Positions 1 to 11,176 of a DNA stretch of 64,000 nt are shown piece by piece (within the stretch, counting starts at the first letter, position 1; the number at the start of each line of letters is the position of its first letter). Made by a program: the position numbers and the translations under genes. This stretch comes from Symbiodinium natans (lineage: Eukaryota; Sar; Dinophyceae; Suessiales; Symbiodiniaceae): positions 1 through 64,000 of the forward strand of contig CAJNDS010000206.1 of NCBI GenBank assembly GCA_905221605.1, read 5' to 3'. A model generated the notes under the pieces. It ran no database searches. It was not told the origin of the DNA and saw only the letters and a program-made list of their open reading frames with translations.

Positions 1-134
1 CTCTCTCTCTACATAGAAGTGTATACAGTATACACATGTTCTATATGGATGATATATGTATATATGTACATATTACATATTATACATATACATGTACATG
101 TACATGTACATGTACATGTACATATACGTATACG

Positions 135-178
<44 letters not shown>

Positions 179-190
179 GATATGTATTCT
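1..190. repeat. CT run and TACATG/TATACA microsatellite
   Basis: A short CT run opens the window. It is followed by hexameric tracts alternating TACATG and ATATAC up to about position 180. The tract reads open in two frames on both strands, giving His/Val or Cys/Ile dipeptide strings, which is an artefact of the repeat period. No gene is seen in it, and about 190-460 holds nothing recognisable. Confidence 0.95.
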
Positions 191-469
191 TATGTCCTAT
201 ATTTCTGAGCAGACTGGCGCAGGCATTGCGCGCATCGCCGAGTCGCACGCAGCCCTGGGTCGCCTACCCGCCCCGCAGCTGCCGGAGACACCCTAGGGGG
301 TTTTCTTGGGGGGTGGGCCCGGGTTTAGAGCTTAGATGGATTTTGGGGTGCGTTTGAAGTTAAGGTTGATAAGGCCAGAAACCGAAAGGGTAAAGGGTAT
401 AACGGTTTCGGCGAAGCGCTTCAGGAAAGGCTGCGACGTAGCTGTTGGGACCAGACGCAGTTTGCACTG

Positions 470-690
470 CCATGCGGAAGGACATAGTCTCTATCATTCA
501 CATTGCCGAAGGTAAAGCTGGAGCCCCCGAATCAAGCGCAAAAAAATCTTGAAGCCTTGAGGCCCCCCCACCCCCTGCCCTAACCCTCGAACTACTTCTT
601 CAGGAGCCGGACTCCACTACGTCACGGACGGCCGTTTTCGACCGCGTGGCATCGTCCTACGACCGAGCCTCGAAAGATTGCGAGGAGGGG
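470..690 (+). CDS. Exon-like blocks of an unidentified gene
   Basis: Two short open blocks look like exons. The first ends near 512 with MRKDIVSIIHIAE followed by a GT donor (GAAG then GTAAAG). The second begins after CAG at 601-603 and reads EPDSTTSRTAVFDRVASSYD then RASKDCEEG, to about 690. The string FDRVASSYD resembles the N-terminal part of class I methyltransferases of the UbiE/COQ5 kind, but no SAM-binding GxGxG block is visible nearby, so I do not name it. Codon choice is GC-rich at third positions, as in the certain genes of the window. Whether the two blocks belong to one gene is unknown. Confidence 0.3.
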
Positions 691-1760
691 CTAGGGTCCG
701 GGTTCATGCGCTTTGCAAGAAGCCTGAGATTGCTGTGTTCTTCAACGAGGCTCAAGGATCAGAGCTTAGGGCTGCTCTCCACGGAAGCCAAGCGAACGTT
801 TCCAAACGAACTTCCTCTACAGGAGCTGGTCAACGCGTTGCCCCGAGGCGTCTTAGGATCCATTATCAAGGCCCGGGGCTCTGATTTTGGCAAGGGAGGG
901 CTAGGGTGGATTAGGGTTTAGGATTTAGGGCTCGGGAAAGTTAACACATGTTTTTTTGTTGGGGGAGGGGGGGGGAATCAGGGTTTTGGTGGCTTGGCTC
1001 TCCGGGCAACCCAATGTCGCAGGCACAAGCGACCTTCCGCGGCTACGTGTTCCGGGCAAGGTATTTCGCCAAAGCCCGGGCGGTTTGGGCCCCAAGCTGG
1101 TTTGGTGCCAGTCGGGGTTGGGGCTTTGGAGCTTTAGGTTGGGGGATTTGGGGTGTTGGGGTGTTAGGAATCGTTAGGAATCGTTAGGAGCCCTTGCTTG
1201 TGTTTGGGGCTTGGGATTGCTTCCTTCTGTTTTTGTCATTGTTGCAGCGTTGGTTTTTGTTGTTCTAGGGGACCGTTGGGCATCCTCAAAGGCTCGTGTA
1301 CGTTGTTGCCGCACGAAGAGCCAAAAGCCTACACAAAAGCCTACAGAAGACCCTCCGTGCTTGGGCGTAAGGTTGCTGCTTACTGCAAGGCCGGCAGGGA
1401 GGGCTTTGGGGGGCTGATTCCCCGGAGCTTTGGAGACCGGTCTTAGGGATGAAGGGTTTTCTTTTTGGGCGCCCAGAGGGTTCAGACTTGCTTGAGGTAA
1501 TTTTGCATGGCCAAAACAAAGGGTTGAGTGAATTGAAGTCAGGGTTGCAGGTGGCAGGTTTCAGGCTGCTTGCCCGAACGGCTAGGCCGTCGCCTGGCCT
1601 GAGCTGCATCCGCAGCTGGAGCGCTGGGGCACCATAGTCTGCAGAAGCACCTTCCGCATGGGAATCGACACCCAAAAGTGCAAGTAACCCATGGATAGGT
1701 GTAGACATGTGCAGGCTCAGTGTAGGCTCAGTGTAGCCTCAGTGTAGACTTCAACTCCAG

Positions 1761-1816
1761 GAGGGCGAGACGGTGGAGCTTGCCTCGGACAAAGACAAGA
1801 AGCAGCGCGCCGGCAG
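1761..1816 (+). CDS. Exon-like block, unidentified
   Basis: After CAG near 1760 the sequence reads EGETVELASDKDKKQRAG with a charged, GC3-rich codon pattern unlike the flanking DNA. It could be an internal exon of the same locus as the blocks at 470-690. No family can be assigned. About 700-1760 shows only G-rich telomere-like stretches (around 910-930) and no convincing exon. Confidence 0.3.
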
Positions 1817-2498
1817 TTGGAGGGCAGTAGGAGGGCTTGGGTTTCAGTTCAGTCGAGGTGATTGGGAATGGGAAGCCACTGGCACATCAGCCCATGCTGA
1901 GTGGGAAGCCGAACTGCTGGGTTCCTCTGTCTTCCCTGTAAGGAAGAAGAAGTCGAAGATGGACAAAACGGGCATGGTGCGCGGGGCCTTTGTGGGTGCG
2001 GGGGTTAGGCGGGTTAGGGACCCTGCAAACCTCCATCCATGTTGTTTTTTGTGGTTTGGATATCAGAAGTACATGACAGTTACCAACCCAATGTGTGCAA
2101 TCCAACCTGCCTGGGCAGGCGAGCAACAAGGCCGATGCCTCGAACCTCAATCAGACAATCAGCGACTTCCAGCCGACAGTCTCCAAGCATCCCGGCTGAG
2201 GAGTTACGTGTCACAGGGTCACAAGGTTCTGCGAAAAGATGTGGAGAAGTTGCCCTCAAACCCTGGTCCGAGGACCCCCTCGTGAGGGAGTCCCTCTTTA
2301 ACACGGCCCTCAATCTTTTTGTTGAGGTACTTGGGTGGCGAAGGAAATGCTGCGGCGAAGCAGTCTGCGCCGAGCCGCCAGATTCGCCACGCGAGCCACA
2401 CCAACCTCCAAACTCTCCAAGCTCTCTGAACGCTAAACTCCTAGGTTGCGGCCGCCTGAGAACGCTTTAAATGCCCGCATCGTGATTCGCGGCGCCTC

Positions 2499-2935
2499 AG
2501 GTCGCCGACGGCTTCGCCCATGCGGAATACCATGAACTCCACGATGGGCTGTGCCCCTAGAATCCTTGTGACAGGGTTCAGTTGCAGCTGCGCAACGTGG
2601 GAATCTGATAGCTGCGGCCCTAGACCTTCGTCAGATTCTGCTGTGGGTCGTGGTGATTTTTTGTGTTCTCCGGGTCACAGCTCACAGCTCCCTGGTCAAC
2701 AGTTGAGCTTCCACACTTTTTGGGCATCTATATTTCTTAGCTTCAAACTTTTTGAAGTTCAAGCTGTTTAGCGACCAGTAGGATCATGATCTCGAGGTTG
2801 TTCGAAACAAGAACCCCTGTATAGGTACATTTGGTACCTTTGACAAGGGATGTTGTGAAGAAAAGGCGACCCCATCGGAACCGCAGGCTCGACCAAGGGC
2901 TCGATGATGGCCTGGCTCTCGGGCGCACCGGCTTG
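2499..2935 (+). CDS. Two exon-like blocks upstream of Rubisco
   Basis: After CAG at about 2497-2499 the frame reads VADGFAHAEYHELHDGL. A second block after AAG near 2867 reads GDPIGTAGSTKGSMMAWLSG. Both have splice-like borders and biased codons, but neither matches a family I recognise. They may be the last exons of the gene represented by the blocks at 0.4-1.8 kb. From about 2950 to 3770 I see no further coding signal. Confidence 0.2.
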
Positions 2936-3770
2936 GGGTTTTCGGCACATCTGGCTTTGTTTGGTGGTCAGGTGCCAGGGCCGCAGCTTCCTTTGACTGT
3001 CAGCTGGAAGTCAGCATGAATCGCAGGGATAGCGCTGACCGGCCTCCGCCTCTCCTAACGCAGGAACATCGCATGGAAGGTCTAGAGGACGCAGTTGTGC
3101 GGGTTTCCTTTTTTTTTCGGTTTTCTGAATGAAGCTTCGTTCACTGAGATGAACCCCACATAACGGGCTACATCAGGCACATGCTGGTACATGCAAGCTG
3201 AGCGGCACTCACAGTAATATCGGTGACAGCTTGGGTAATGAGATTTACATCTCGGCCAGCTGGTAGCTTCGAAACCCAAGCCCACTGCACCCCCACCTTC
3301 CCCAACTCCCGCGTCACCTCAGGCAACGCAGGAAGTGCGGAACCGCGCATGGCCTCTACCTACGGCCCGGGGCCCTATGGAGTGCTCAGGGGTAGACCTC
3401 AGGACAAAGTACTTCCTTCACCCAAAGCACAGTATGGAAAACACAGCAGAATCCTTCACAGTCATAGAGGTTGCTCAGATGTTGCTCTCCAAAATGTGTT
3501 GTCCGTCTGCAGAGTTCTCATGGCGCTCGGAGGCGGATCATCGTGCTTGCGCAGACCTCTTTGCTCTCTACATGTACAACCTGCGCCCGGCTCGGCCTGT
3601 GCTTTTTGCATGTGCTTTGCTCTTTGCTTGGTCTGCCTTTAGGTGTAAGACAGTTTGAAGCATGCGCAATCATGCGGCCTTATCGCTGCAGAAAGATGTG
3701 TTGCAGCTTTGTCTCTTGGTGGCCTGCTTGTGCGAGCAAAGACAGCCTCGCACGTATTTTGAATTTACAC

Positions 3771-3777
3771 TTTTCAG
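3771..3777 (+). promoter_or_regulatory. Possible spliced-leader acceptor just upstream of the Rubisco ATG
   Basis: A pyrimidine-rich TTTTCAG ends two bases before the Rubisco ATG. Dinoflagellate mRNAs receive a 22-nt spliced leader at an AG acceptor, so this site could define the mRNA 5' end and leave a very short 5' UTR. Other AGs further upstream are possible acceptors. This is inference from local sequence only. Confidence 0.35.
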
Positions 3778-3779
3778 CC

Positions 3780-6700
3780 ATGGCCCAGCGCACTTGTGCG
3801 GCCATGACATTGGGTGGCCTGGCTGGCGGCCTGCTGTATCTGAAGTCTGGAAACCAGGCGTTCGCAGCCGAGCCGGTTACCACGAACCTGCGCCAGCAGC
3901 GAGCTGCGCAGTCCACCCAGGCGCCACCAGTGGCACCTTCGTCCTGCTTCCCCTCCAGCTCTCTCCCGGCAGTGGCGTGCGGTGGCATGCTTGCTGCGGC
4001 CACCGCCACTGCCTCTGGACGCACCAGCCGCTCGCATGGCAGCACGCCCCTCCCAACCACCGTGCCAGTGAGGAAATCGGCCACGGCCCGCAAGGCCCTG
4101 GACCAGTCCAGCCGTTACGCCGACCTGTCGCTGGATGAGGCCACGCTCATCAAGAAGCTTTGCTGCAATGAAGCACTACTGATCACTTCTTCCATTTCTT
4201 CCACTCTTCGTGTGAAAGGAATCTTTGCTTGTAGGTGGCAACATGGTAGTGGTGTGGGTCGTAGTTGTTGGTGCAATCTCAGGAATGGTAAGCACGTGTT
4301 GGTGGCGTACATCATGAAGCCGAAGGCAGGATACGACTACCTGGCCACCGCGGCACACTTTGCCGCCGAGTCCTCCACAGGCACCAACGTGAACGTCTGC
4401 ACCACGGACGACTTTACCAAGTCCGTGGATGCTCTGGTGTACTACATCGACCCCGACAGCGAGGAGATGAAGATCGCCTACCCAAATCTGTTGTTCGACC
4501 GCAACATCACCGATGGGCGCGCCATGATGTGCTCCTTCCTGACCCTGTCCATCGGCAACAACCAGGGCTTGGCGCTCGGTTTAGGATGCCGTTTGAAATC
4601 GTAGACTTTCTGTTGAGATTTGTGCTGTGTGTTTGCAGTAGCTTGAGATGAGGCATGGGCGACGTCGAGTACGGCAAGATCTACGACTTCTACTTGCCGC
4701 CTGAGTTCCTCCGCCTGTACGACGGCCCGGCCGTGAACGTGGAAGACATGTGGCGCATCCTGGGCAAGGGCACCAGCAACGGAGGCCTCGTGGTGGGCAC
4801 CATCATCAAGCCCAAACTCGGCCTGCAACCCAAGCCATTCGGCGAGGCCTGCTACGCATTCTGGCAGGGTGGCGACTTCATCAAGAACGATGAGCCCCAG
4901 GGCAACCAGGTGTTCTGCCAGATGAACGAGGTCATCCCAGAGGTTGTGAAGGCCATGAGGGCCTGCATCAAGGAGACCGGGGTGGGCAAGCTCTTCTCTG
5001 CCAACATCACGGCGGATGATCCCAACGAGATGATCGCCCGCGGCAAGTACTGTCTGTCCCAGTTCGGTCCTTTGTCCGAGAACTGCGCGTTCTTGGTGGA
5101 TGGCTACGTTGCGGGAGGCACGGCCGTGACCTGCGCCCGCCGCAACTTCCCAGGACAGTTCCTGCACTACCACCGTGCGGGCCATGGATCCGTGACCAGC
5201 CCCCAAACCCAGCGCGGTTACACCGCCTTCGTGCACACCAAGATCTCCCGAGTCATCGGTGCGTCCGGCATCCACACCGGCACCATGAGCTTCGGCAAGA
5301 TGGAGGGCGATGCCTCCGACAAAAACATTGCCTTCATGCTACAGGATGATGCGGCCGATGGCCCGTACTATCACCAGCCGTGGGAAGGCATGAAGCAGAC
5401 GACCCCCATCATCTCTGGCGGCATGAACGCACTCCGCTTGCCGGCCTTCTTCGAGAACTTGGGCCACTCCAACGTGATCCTCACCGCCGGTGGCGGCTCT
5501 TTCGGACACAAGGATGGCCCCAAGCCCGGCGCCGTCTCGTGCCGCCAGGGAGAGGAGGCCTGGAAGGCCTGGAAGGCAGGCCAGTACGGCAACATCAGCT
5601 TGAGTGACGGCGTCATTGAGTTCGCAAAGACGCACGAGGAGATCAAGGGTGCTTTCCTGACCTTCCAGAAGGACGCCGACCAGATCTACCCGGGATGGAA
5701 GGAGAAGCTGGGCTACACGGGCGAGTCCTCGGTGCAGGCGGCCAGCTTCGACTGGGCCAAGAAGGCATCTGCCGCTGCTTTCGTTGGCTGCAGTGTCCCA
5801 GAGCGCACGGTCCAGGTCGCCCGGGCGGTCACTCCGTACGAGTTGCAGAAAAAAGTCTATGCCGACCTCGAGTTCACCAACGACGTCGGCTACCTGCCTG
5901 ATGGCACTCCCATGAACCGGGCAGGCAACGCCATCAACCACCCGGAGACCATCGGCCCTGACAGGCACGCTCCCGGCTCCCCTCTGCCACGCGCTCACTT
6001 CGTGAACTCCGTGGGTTATCTGCCCGATGGCACTCCTCTGAATGCAGCCGGCAATGCCATCAACCACCCGGAGACCATGCAGCCGGACTCTCACACGCCC
6101 GGTTCTCCTTTGCCCGCGTCCGCGTATGCAGCTGACATCGGCTACCTGGTGGACGGCACTCCCATGGAGACGGCCGGCAACAACTCCGTGAGGGGTGGCG
6201 CCGTGCCCGCGTCAGCTCCTGCAGCGGCGGCTCCGCCACCCTCTGCAGCACCTGCAGCCGCAGCTGGATCAGTTGTGACTTCTGCCGCTCCGATGGCAGC
6301 CACAAGTCATGCTGCAGTTTCACGTGGTGGCTTGCATGGGCGCAAGTTTGACTACAGCTTCCAGAAGGACGTGTATGCTGACCTGGAGTTCAGCAATGAT
6401 GTGGGCTACTTGCCGGATGGTACTCCGATGAACAGGGCAGGGAATGCGATCAACCATCCGGAGAACATGCAGCCGGACAGGCACACTCCGGGTTCGCCTC
6501 TGCCCAGGGCTGAGTTTGTGAACTCCGTCGGATACTTGCCGGACGGCACCCCGCTGAATGCAGCGGGAAATGCCATCAATCATCCAGAGACCATGCAGCC
6601 TGATCGCCACACACCAGGATCCCCACTGCCGGCCTCCGTCTATGCTGCAGACATTGGGTACCTGGTCGATGGGACGCCACTCGAAACAGCTGGCAATAAC

Positions 6701-7765
6701 TCTGTCAGGGGTGGCGGTGTACCTTCCCCTCCTCAGACTGGCAGTGTACCTTCCCCTCCTCCTGTTCCAAGTCCATCAGCGCCGGTGTCACCCCCCCCGA
6801 TGGCAGCAGCAAGTTCCCCGGCAGCCGCATCGCCATTTGCAGAATCACCAGTTAATACAAGTGCTCGCTTGCATGGGCGCAAGTTTGACTACAGCTTCCA
6901 GAAGGACGTGTATGCTGACCTGGAGTTCAGCAATGATGTGGGCTACTTGCCGGATGGTACTCCGATGAACAGGGCAGGGAATGCGATCAACCATCCGGAG
7001 AACATGCAGCCGGACAGGCACACTCCGGGTTCGCCTCTGCCCAGGGCTGAGTTTGTGAACTCCATCGGATACTTGCCGGACGGCACCCCGCTGAATGCAG
7101 CGGGAAATGCCATCAATCATCCAGAGACCATGCAGCCTGATCGCCACACACCAGGATCCCCACTGCCGGCCTCCGTCTATGCTGCAGACATTGGGTACCT
7201 GGTCGATGGGACGCCACTCGAAACAGCTGGCAACAATTCTGTGAAATCACCCCAGTTGGCAGCGGCAGCATTCGTCAGCTCGAGCCCGACACCCACGCCT
7301 GCGCCTGCCCCGACACCGGCCCCTGAACCTCTCGTCGCGGCGGCTTTCGTCGGCTCCTCGGCAGCGACCCCCTCGAAGGTCAGGCACGCCGGGAACTTCG
7401 CCTACTCCTTTCAGAAGGACTCCTGGGCCGACCTGGAGTTCAGCAACGACATCGGCTACCTGCCGGATGGCACGCCCATGAACAAGGCCGGGAACGCGAT
7501 CAACCACCCGGAGAACATTCAGCCGGACAGCCATGCTCCGGGATCTCCCTTGCCTTCCGCCATCTTCGTGAACGATGTCGGCTACTTGCCGGACGGCACG
7601 CCACTGAACAAGGCCGGCAACGCCATCAACCACCCGGAGACCATGCAGCCAGACCCTCACACACCCGGTTCTCCACTTCCTGCCTCCGTCTATGCGCAGG
7701 ACGTGGGCTATCTGGTGGATGGCACCCCCATGAGCAGTGCGGGCAATCGCTCCGTGCAGCAGTGA
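3780..7765 (+). CDS. rbcL (form II): Form II Rubisco with plastid leader and four-module repeat tail
   Basis: Fixes CO2 on ribulose-1,5-bisphosphate in the plastid. Exons are 3780-4153, 4283-4566 and 4653-7765, giving 1256 residues. Intron 1 is GA-AG (129 nt, in frame) and intron 2 is GC-AG (86 nt); both are fixed by the conserved protein. Residues 1-105 are an Ala/Ser/Thr-rich leader with two hydrophobic stretches, as expected for import into a multi-membrane plastid. The mature enzyme starts near [11 protein letters not shown]. Numbering equals Rhodospirillum rubrum plus 106: Lys272 (K166) in [10 protein letters not shown], the carbamylated Lys297 with Asp299 and Glu300 in [10 protein letters not shown], and loop-6 Lys435 in SFGKMEG. 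All key residues are present. Known dinoflagellate genes often encode several Rubisco units in tandem. Here there is one unit, then about 650 residues of novel repeats. The ATG at 3780 has a CC-ATGG context; upstream in-frame ATGs are less likely. Confidence 0.95.
5855..6190 (+). repeat. Rubisco tail module A (residues 621-732)
   Basis: First of four 112-residue modules. Each holds three sub-repeats: [40 protein letters not shown] and a shorter [18 protein letters not shown]. The first two continue with a GSPLP motif. Module A is preceded by YELQKK rather than the FDYSFQKD or FAYSFQKD box found before B, C and D. It is separated from module B by an Ala/Pro/Ser-rich linker of about 60 residues. 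I do not recognise the module family. Confidence 0.9.
6371..6706 (+). repeat. Rubisco tail module B (residues 793-904)
   Basis: Second 112-residue module, introduced by FDYSFQKD. Its DNA, together with the preceding 40 or so bases, is almost identical to module C at a spacing of 537 bp, so B and C come from a recent tandem duplication. The linker that follows is Pro/Ser-rich ([18 protein letters not shown]). Confidence 0.9.
6908..7243 (+). repeat. Rubisco tail module C (residues 972-1083)
   Basis: Third module, near-identical to B. Visible differences are one Val-to-Ile change in the second sub-repeat and silent changes near the end. The linker after it carries two AAAFV[GS]S motifs (AAAFVSSS and AAAFVGSS). 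These echo the AAAFVGCS that closes the Rubisco domain and could mark recurring processing or hinge sites. Confidence 0.9.
7421..7756 (+). repeat. Rubisco tail module D (residues 1143-1254)
   Basis: Fourth and C-terminal module, more diverged than B and C. It begins [10 protein letters not shown] after a FAYSFQKD box and carries [10 protein letters not shown] in both full sub-repeats. The protein stops two residues later (QQ, then TGA). Confidence 0.9.
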
Positions 7766-7976
7766 GTCCAATCAGCGACATAGCATGCGCCTACGCCAAT
7801 TTTCCGCGTAGTCCCACCTAGGAAACCAGACAATTACGAGTGCTTGTCGGTTCCGTGTCGTTGAATTTTGGGCGTGCCGGAGCCAGACTCTGTATATAGG
7901 TATACAGTATACAGTATACACAACACAGCTTCCGTGCCACTCGTATTCGAGTCATCTTGGAGGCAGAGGGTACCTA
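7766..7976 (+). other. Rubisco 3' flank
   Basis: Non-coding. It contains a short palindromic GTATAC cluster at about 7897-7921. No polyadenylation signal can be recognised; dinoflagellates generally lack a clear AATAAA. Confidence 0.5.
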
Positions 7977-8290
7977 AGCAAGATCTACGGTATCTCGCCG
8001 TTGAAGGACCCGATCATGATCGTCAATCCGATGCCGACCATTTCTCACCACTTGCGGAAGCAACGTACAATTTTCAACGAGCTGAGCAAAGTTAAGCACT
8101 CAGACAGAAATTTGGGTTCGGCCGCATTTGCCGGGTGAGGATGCAACTTCAGCCACCTTGGTATGCCGCAAGCGTGTAGCACACGAGAGTGGCCCAGGTA
8201 TCGGCGGAAGGAGCTGACCAACATGTGGTCCACGCTCTGCAAGGCCTACGAGCGAGGCCTGCAGACTCCACTCGCGCTTTTGCCCATTTT
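7977..8290 (+). CDS. Exon-like coding blocks, unidentified
   Basis: An open stretch after GGCAG near 7965 reads YLSKIYGISPLKDPIMIVNP followed by MPTISHHLRKQRTIF and ends at TGA 8136-8138. In the same frame a second block reads RRKELTNMWSTLCKAYERG from about 8205. Both look like genuine protein: amphipathic, with few low-complexity residues. No start codon is obvious for the first, so these are probably internal exons of a gene downstream of Rubisco on the same strand. No family is recognised. From about 8300 to 8745 I see nothing convincing. Confidence 0.35.
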
Positions 8291-8751
8291 GTGTCGAAGG
8301 GGTCTTACGATCCGTCGTCTGCAGAATGGAGGCATCACCCACCACGCCCCGCCTCCAAACCTTGAATGCTTCTTGTCGCCAGATGGGTCGCCGGGTGGCT
8401 TTGCAGCTTCGTTCCCTAGAGCAAAACCGTTGCGCCTCGCCCGGTCTTTCCCCCACCTCAGTTTTTCGGCAGCTGCGGGCCTCCCTCACGCAAATCCCCG
8501 GCAAGCCCCCAAAACCCTGAAACTTCAATCCTCAACCCTAGAACCTCAAGCCCTCTTCAACAGCCTCTTCAGTTCTAAGCCCTGATGTGCATTGTAGCTG
8601 GAGGCATGGATTCCTACGCAGAGCTCCTGCATCGCAACCCTGCCTTGAAGCCGATGCTGGAGCCCGTCCCTCAGGAGAGCAGCCTCTTAGGCCACCGGGC
8701 CTTGGATCTTTAACATCAGCTCGCGATTGCTCGGGCAAACCTTTAAGGAGC

Positions 8752-8787
8752 GATACATGTATATGTATATATGTATATATGTGTGTA

Positions 8788-8819
<32 letters not shown>

Positions 8820-8826
8820 CATGTAC

Positions 8827-8864
<38 letters not shown>

Positions 8865-9145
8865 ACGTATATATGTATATCTGTATGCATGTCTGTATGT
8901 CTGTATGTCTGTCTGTCTGTATGTCTGTCTGTCTGTATGTATGTATGTATGTATGAATGTATGTACGTGTATATGTGCATATGTGTAAATGTGTAAATGT
9001 GTGTATGTGTATATGTGTATATGTGTATATGTGTATATGTGTACATGTATATAAGTACATATGTATATATGTATATGCGTATATAGGTATATATGTATGT
9101 TTCTGGATATATATATATATATACACATGTATATATGTATACAGA

Positions 9146-9180
<35 letters not shown>

Positions 9181-9206
9181 GTATACATATATCTGTATAC
9201 TTTTCC
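8752..9206. repeat. Compound TGTATA / CTGT / TGTATG microsatellite
   Basis: About 450 bp of pure simple sequence. It runs through TGTATA hexamers, CTGTCTGTATGT blocks, TGTATATG arrays and finally TATATA tracts. Long open frames in all registers are repeat artefacts. From about 9210 to 11170 the DNA is non-coding apart from C-rich telomere-like runs (9725-9790), and I see no reliable exon there. Confidence 0.97.
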
Positions 9207-11176
9207 ATCGTTTTCCAAACATGATCTTCGCTACCCCTCATATCCCATACTTGTAAGCAGGAAGCCTCCACAGCACCTATTTTTTCGGTGCCCCGGCCCG
9301 AGCCTTGTATGGCTCGCCGGCAAGAGCCGAAAAGCAAAGAGGCCCTAGGTTCGGGGTCCCAAACAAGCTTTCCCGAAGATAGCCGTACATCTTCTTTCAA
9401 TTCAGGGCTGATCTGAGCATATCGCGTGTTGTGGATCGATGTCACAGGCCCCTTTCTTGGAATAAGGAAAATACCCTGCTAGGACCCCCCAAAAGACGCA
9501 GAACTGTTGAGATCAACCCTTGGTACTCACCCAATGACCCCCTCCAGAAAATGAACAGCAACAGGGACGCCGGCCGAGAGCAATCTCGACCAGAGGGCTG
9601 AGGTGATGTGCAGAACATCGAGCATTCACCCAGCACTCTGCCGGTGGCCTCGTTTAAGCTCCTGGTTCAGAGTGGCACACCCCCCGAACTCAACCTAAGC
9701 CCGTGGTACTGCGCAAGGAACGCTCGCCCAAACCCCCAAAACTCCCCCAAGCCCCCCAAAGCCCCCCAAAAGCCCCCCCCCCCCTTTGGTGTGGGACTCC
9801 AGGTCCATCGCGGCCCAGCTGAAACGAGGGTCGGTGGTCGGATACGACAAGGCCTCTTGAGTGGTTTTAAGGATTTGTCAGCCTTGCTACTGTACCTACT
9901 GTACATGTCAGAGTGATGGGGCTCCTCGGAAATTGTAGCGTCTCGGGTTGTCGCACTGTAGGCTGGAAGGGCTGACCGGGCGGGCGATGGGAGTAGGAGG
10001 GGCCTTTGACATTGAGCACAGCAGGCCCTTTCAAGGCCTTCTCGCGACTTTTGCCTTGGCATCAGTGTGTCTTGCAGCATGCAGCTGAATGACCGGAATG
10101 CAGGCATTTATTGCCAAGAACAAGAAGGAGCCCACTGGAGAGTTGGCTTCTCAGACTGAGGGACTACCTTTTTCTTGACAGTTTTTGGCTGATTTACCAG
10201 TACTCCATTTGCCATGCTGACCCATAGTCTCCGAAACCTTCCGCATCCTGAAGCCGGAGTCCTCCAGCCTCAATAGGAGCTGCAACCTGGGTCTTTGACG
10301 TGCCAACAAAGAGCAAGGACCCCTAAGCCAAGATTTCTGAAGGAACGGCCTGGAGTGGATCAGGAAGGTTCATTCGCAAGACTTTCCAACAAACCTGGGC
10401 GGGCCCCTCGAAATATTGGCAGTCAGAGTATCGACGTCTAGGAAAGCTTCCGGCGCCTAGTTTTCGGACAGGCAGGCAACTGGCGGACGCGTCAAGCCCG
10501 TGGATGCGGACATCTTCAAGAGCAAAGCCGGCAGCACTCGGCAAGGGTGCGCCAGCGGGGAAGCGGAGACTTGCGGGAAAACGTTTGTGATTTGGGTGAT
10601 GTGTTGAATATTCCGGGCATGGGTTCGAATTTGGCTTTAGAAGTTTGGGGTTCGGTACAAAGGTTGGCAGCAAGTTGGTTGAATTGCTTTTCTGAGTGTG
10701 CTATGTTCTGTCCAAGATACATCTCGACTCGTGAGCTGTTGACGCCACCGCCGGATACAGGGTCCACATTGTCAGGGCACCTGCGCGTGAAGATGTAAAA
10801 ATGTAATCCTTACCTTCAAGAGCACCCTCCTTGTCTGGCAGCTGCAGGATGGGCCAAACAGCACAGAGCGCTGCTGCTGGGGTGCCCCGCAGCTATCAGT
10901 GTTGGTGGTTTGTTGGAACAGTAGGGATGCTTCATGCGCCTTTGCATGGTGACGTCGCTTCTGCCCCTTCGTACTTCTGAACTTACAGGAAGATTTGCAG
11001 CCTGACTCTAGAGCGAGTACACCTCCTGCAGGAAGAGGCGGCTACCGGCAAGCCGGCGCCCACGGCATCACCAGGCTGGCAGGGATGATGTTCCTGCCTT
11101 TGGCACCCCTGAAAGCCCTGAAAGCCCAACTTTTGCAGAACGCCTTGAACTCTGCCTGCGAGGTGCGACGGCAACC

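Noticed and set aside
19-357. ORFs of His/Val or Cys/Ile dipeptides at the left edge
   Set aside because: They translate the hexanucleotide microsatellite; no gene-like sequence adjoins them.
5339-6094. Long minus-strand ORF opposite Rubisco
   Set aside because: Shadow of the GC3-rich Rubisco coding strand; the sense frame is conserved to the catalytic residues.
8587-9256. Overlapping ORFs on both strands rich in Tyr/Ile/Met/Cys
   Set aside because: Artefacts of the TGTATA/TATG microsatellite, which is stop-free in several frames.
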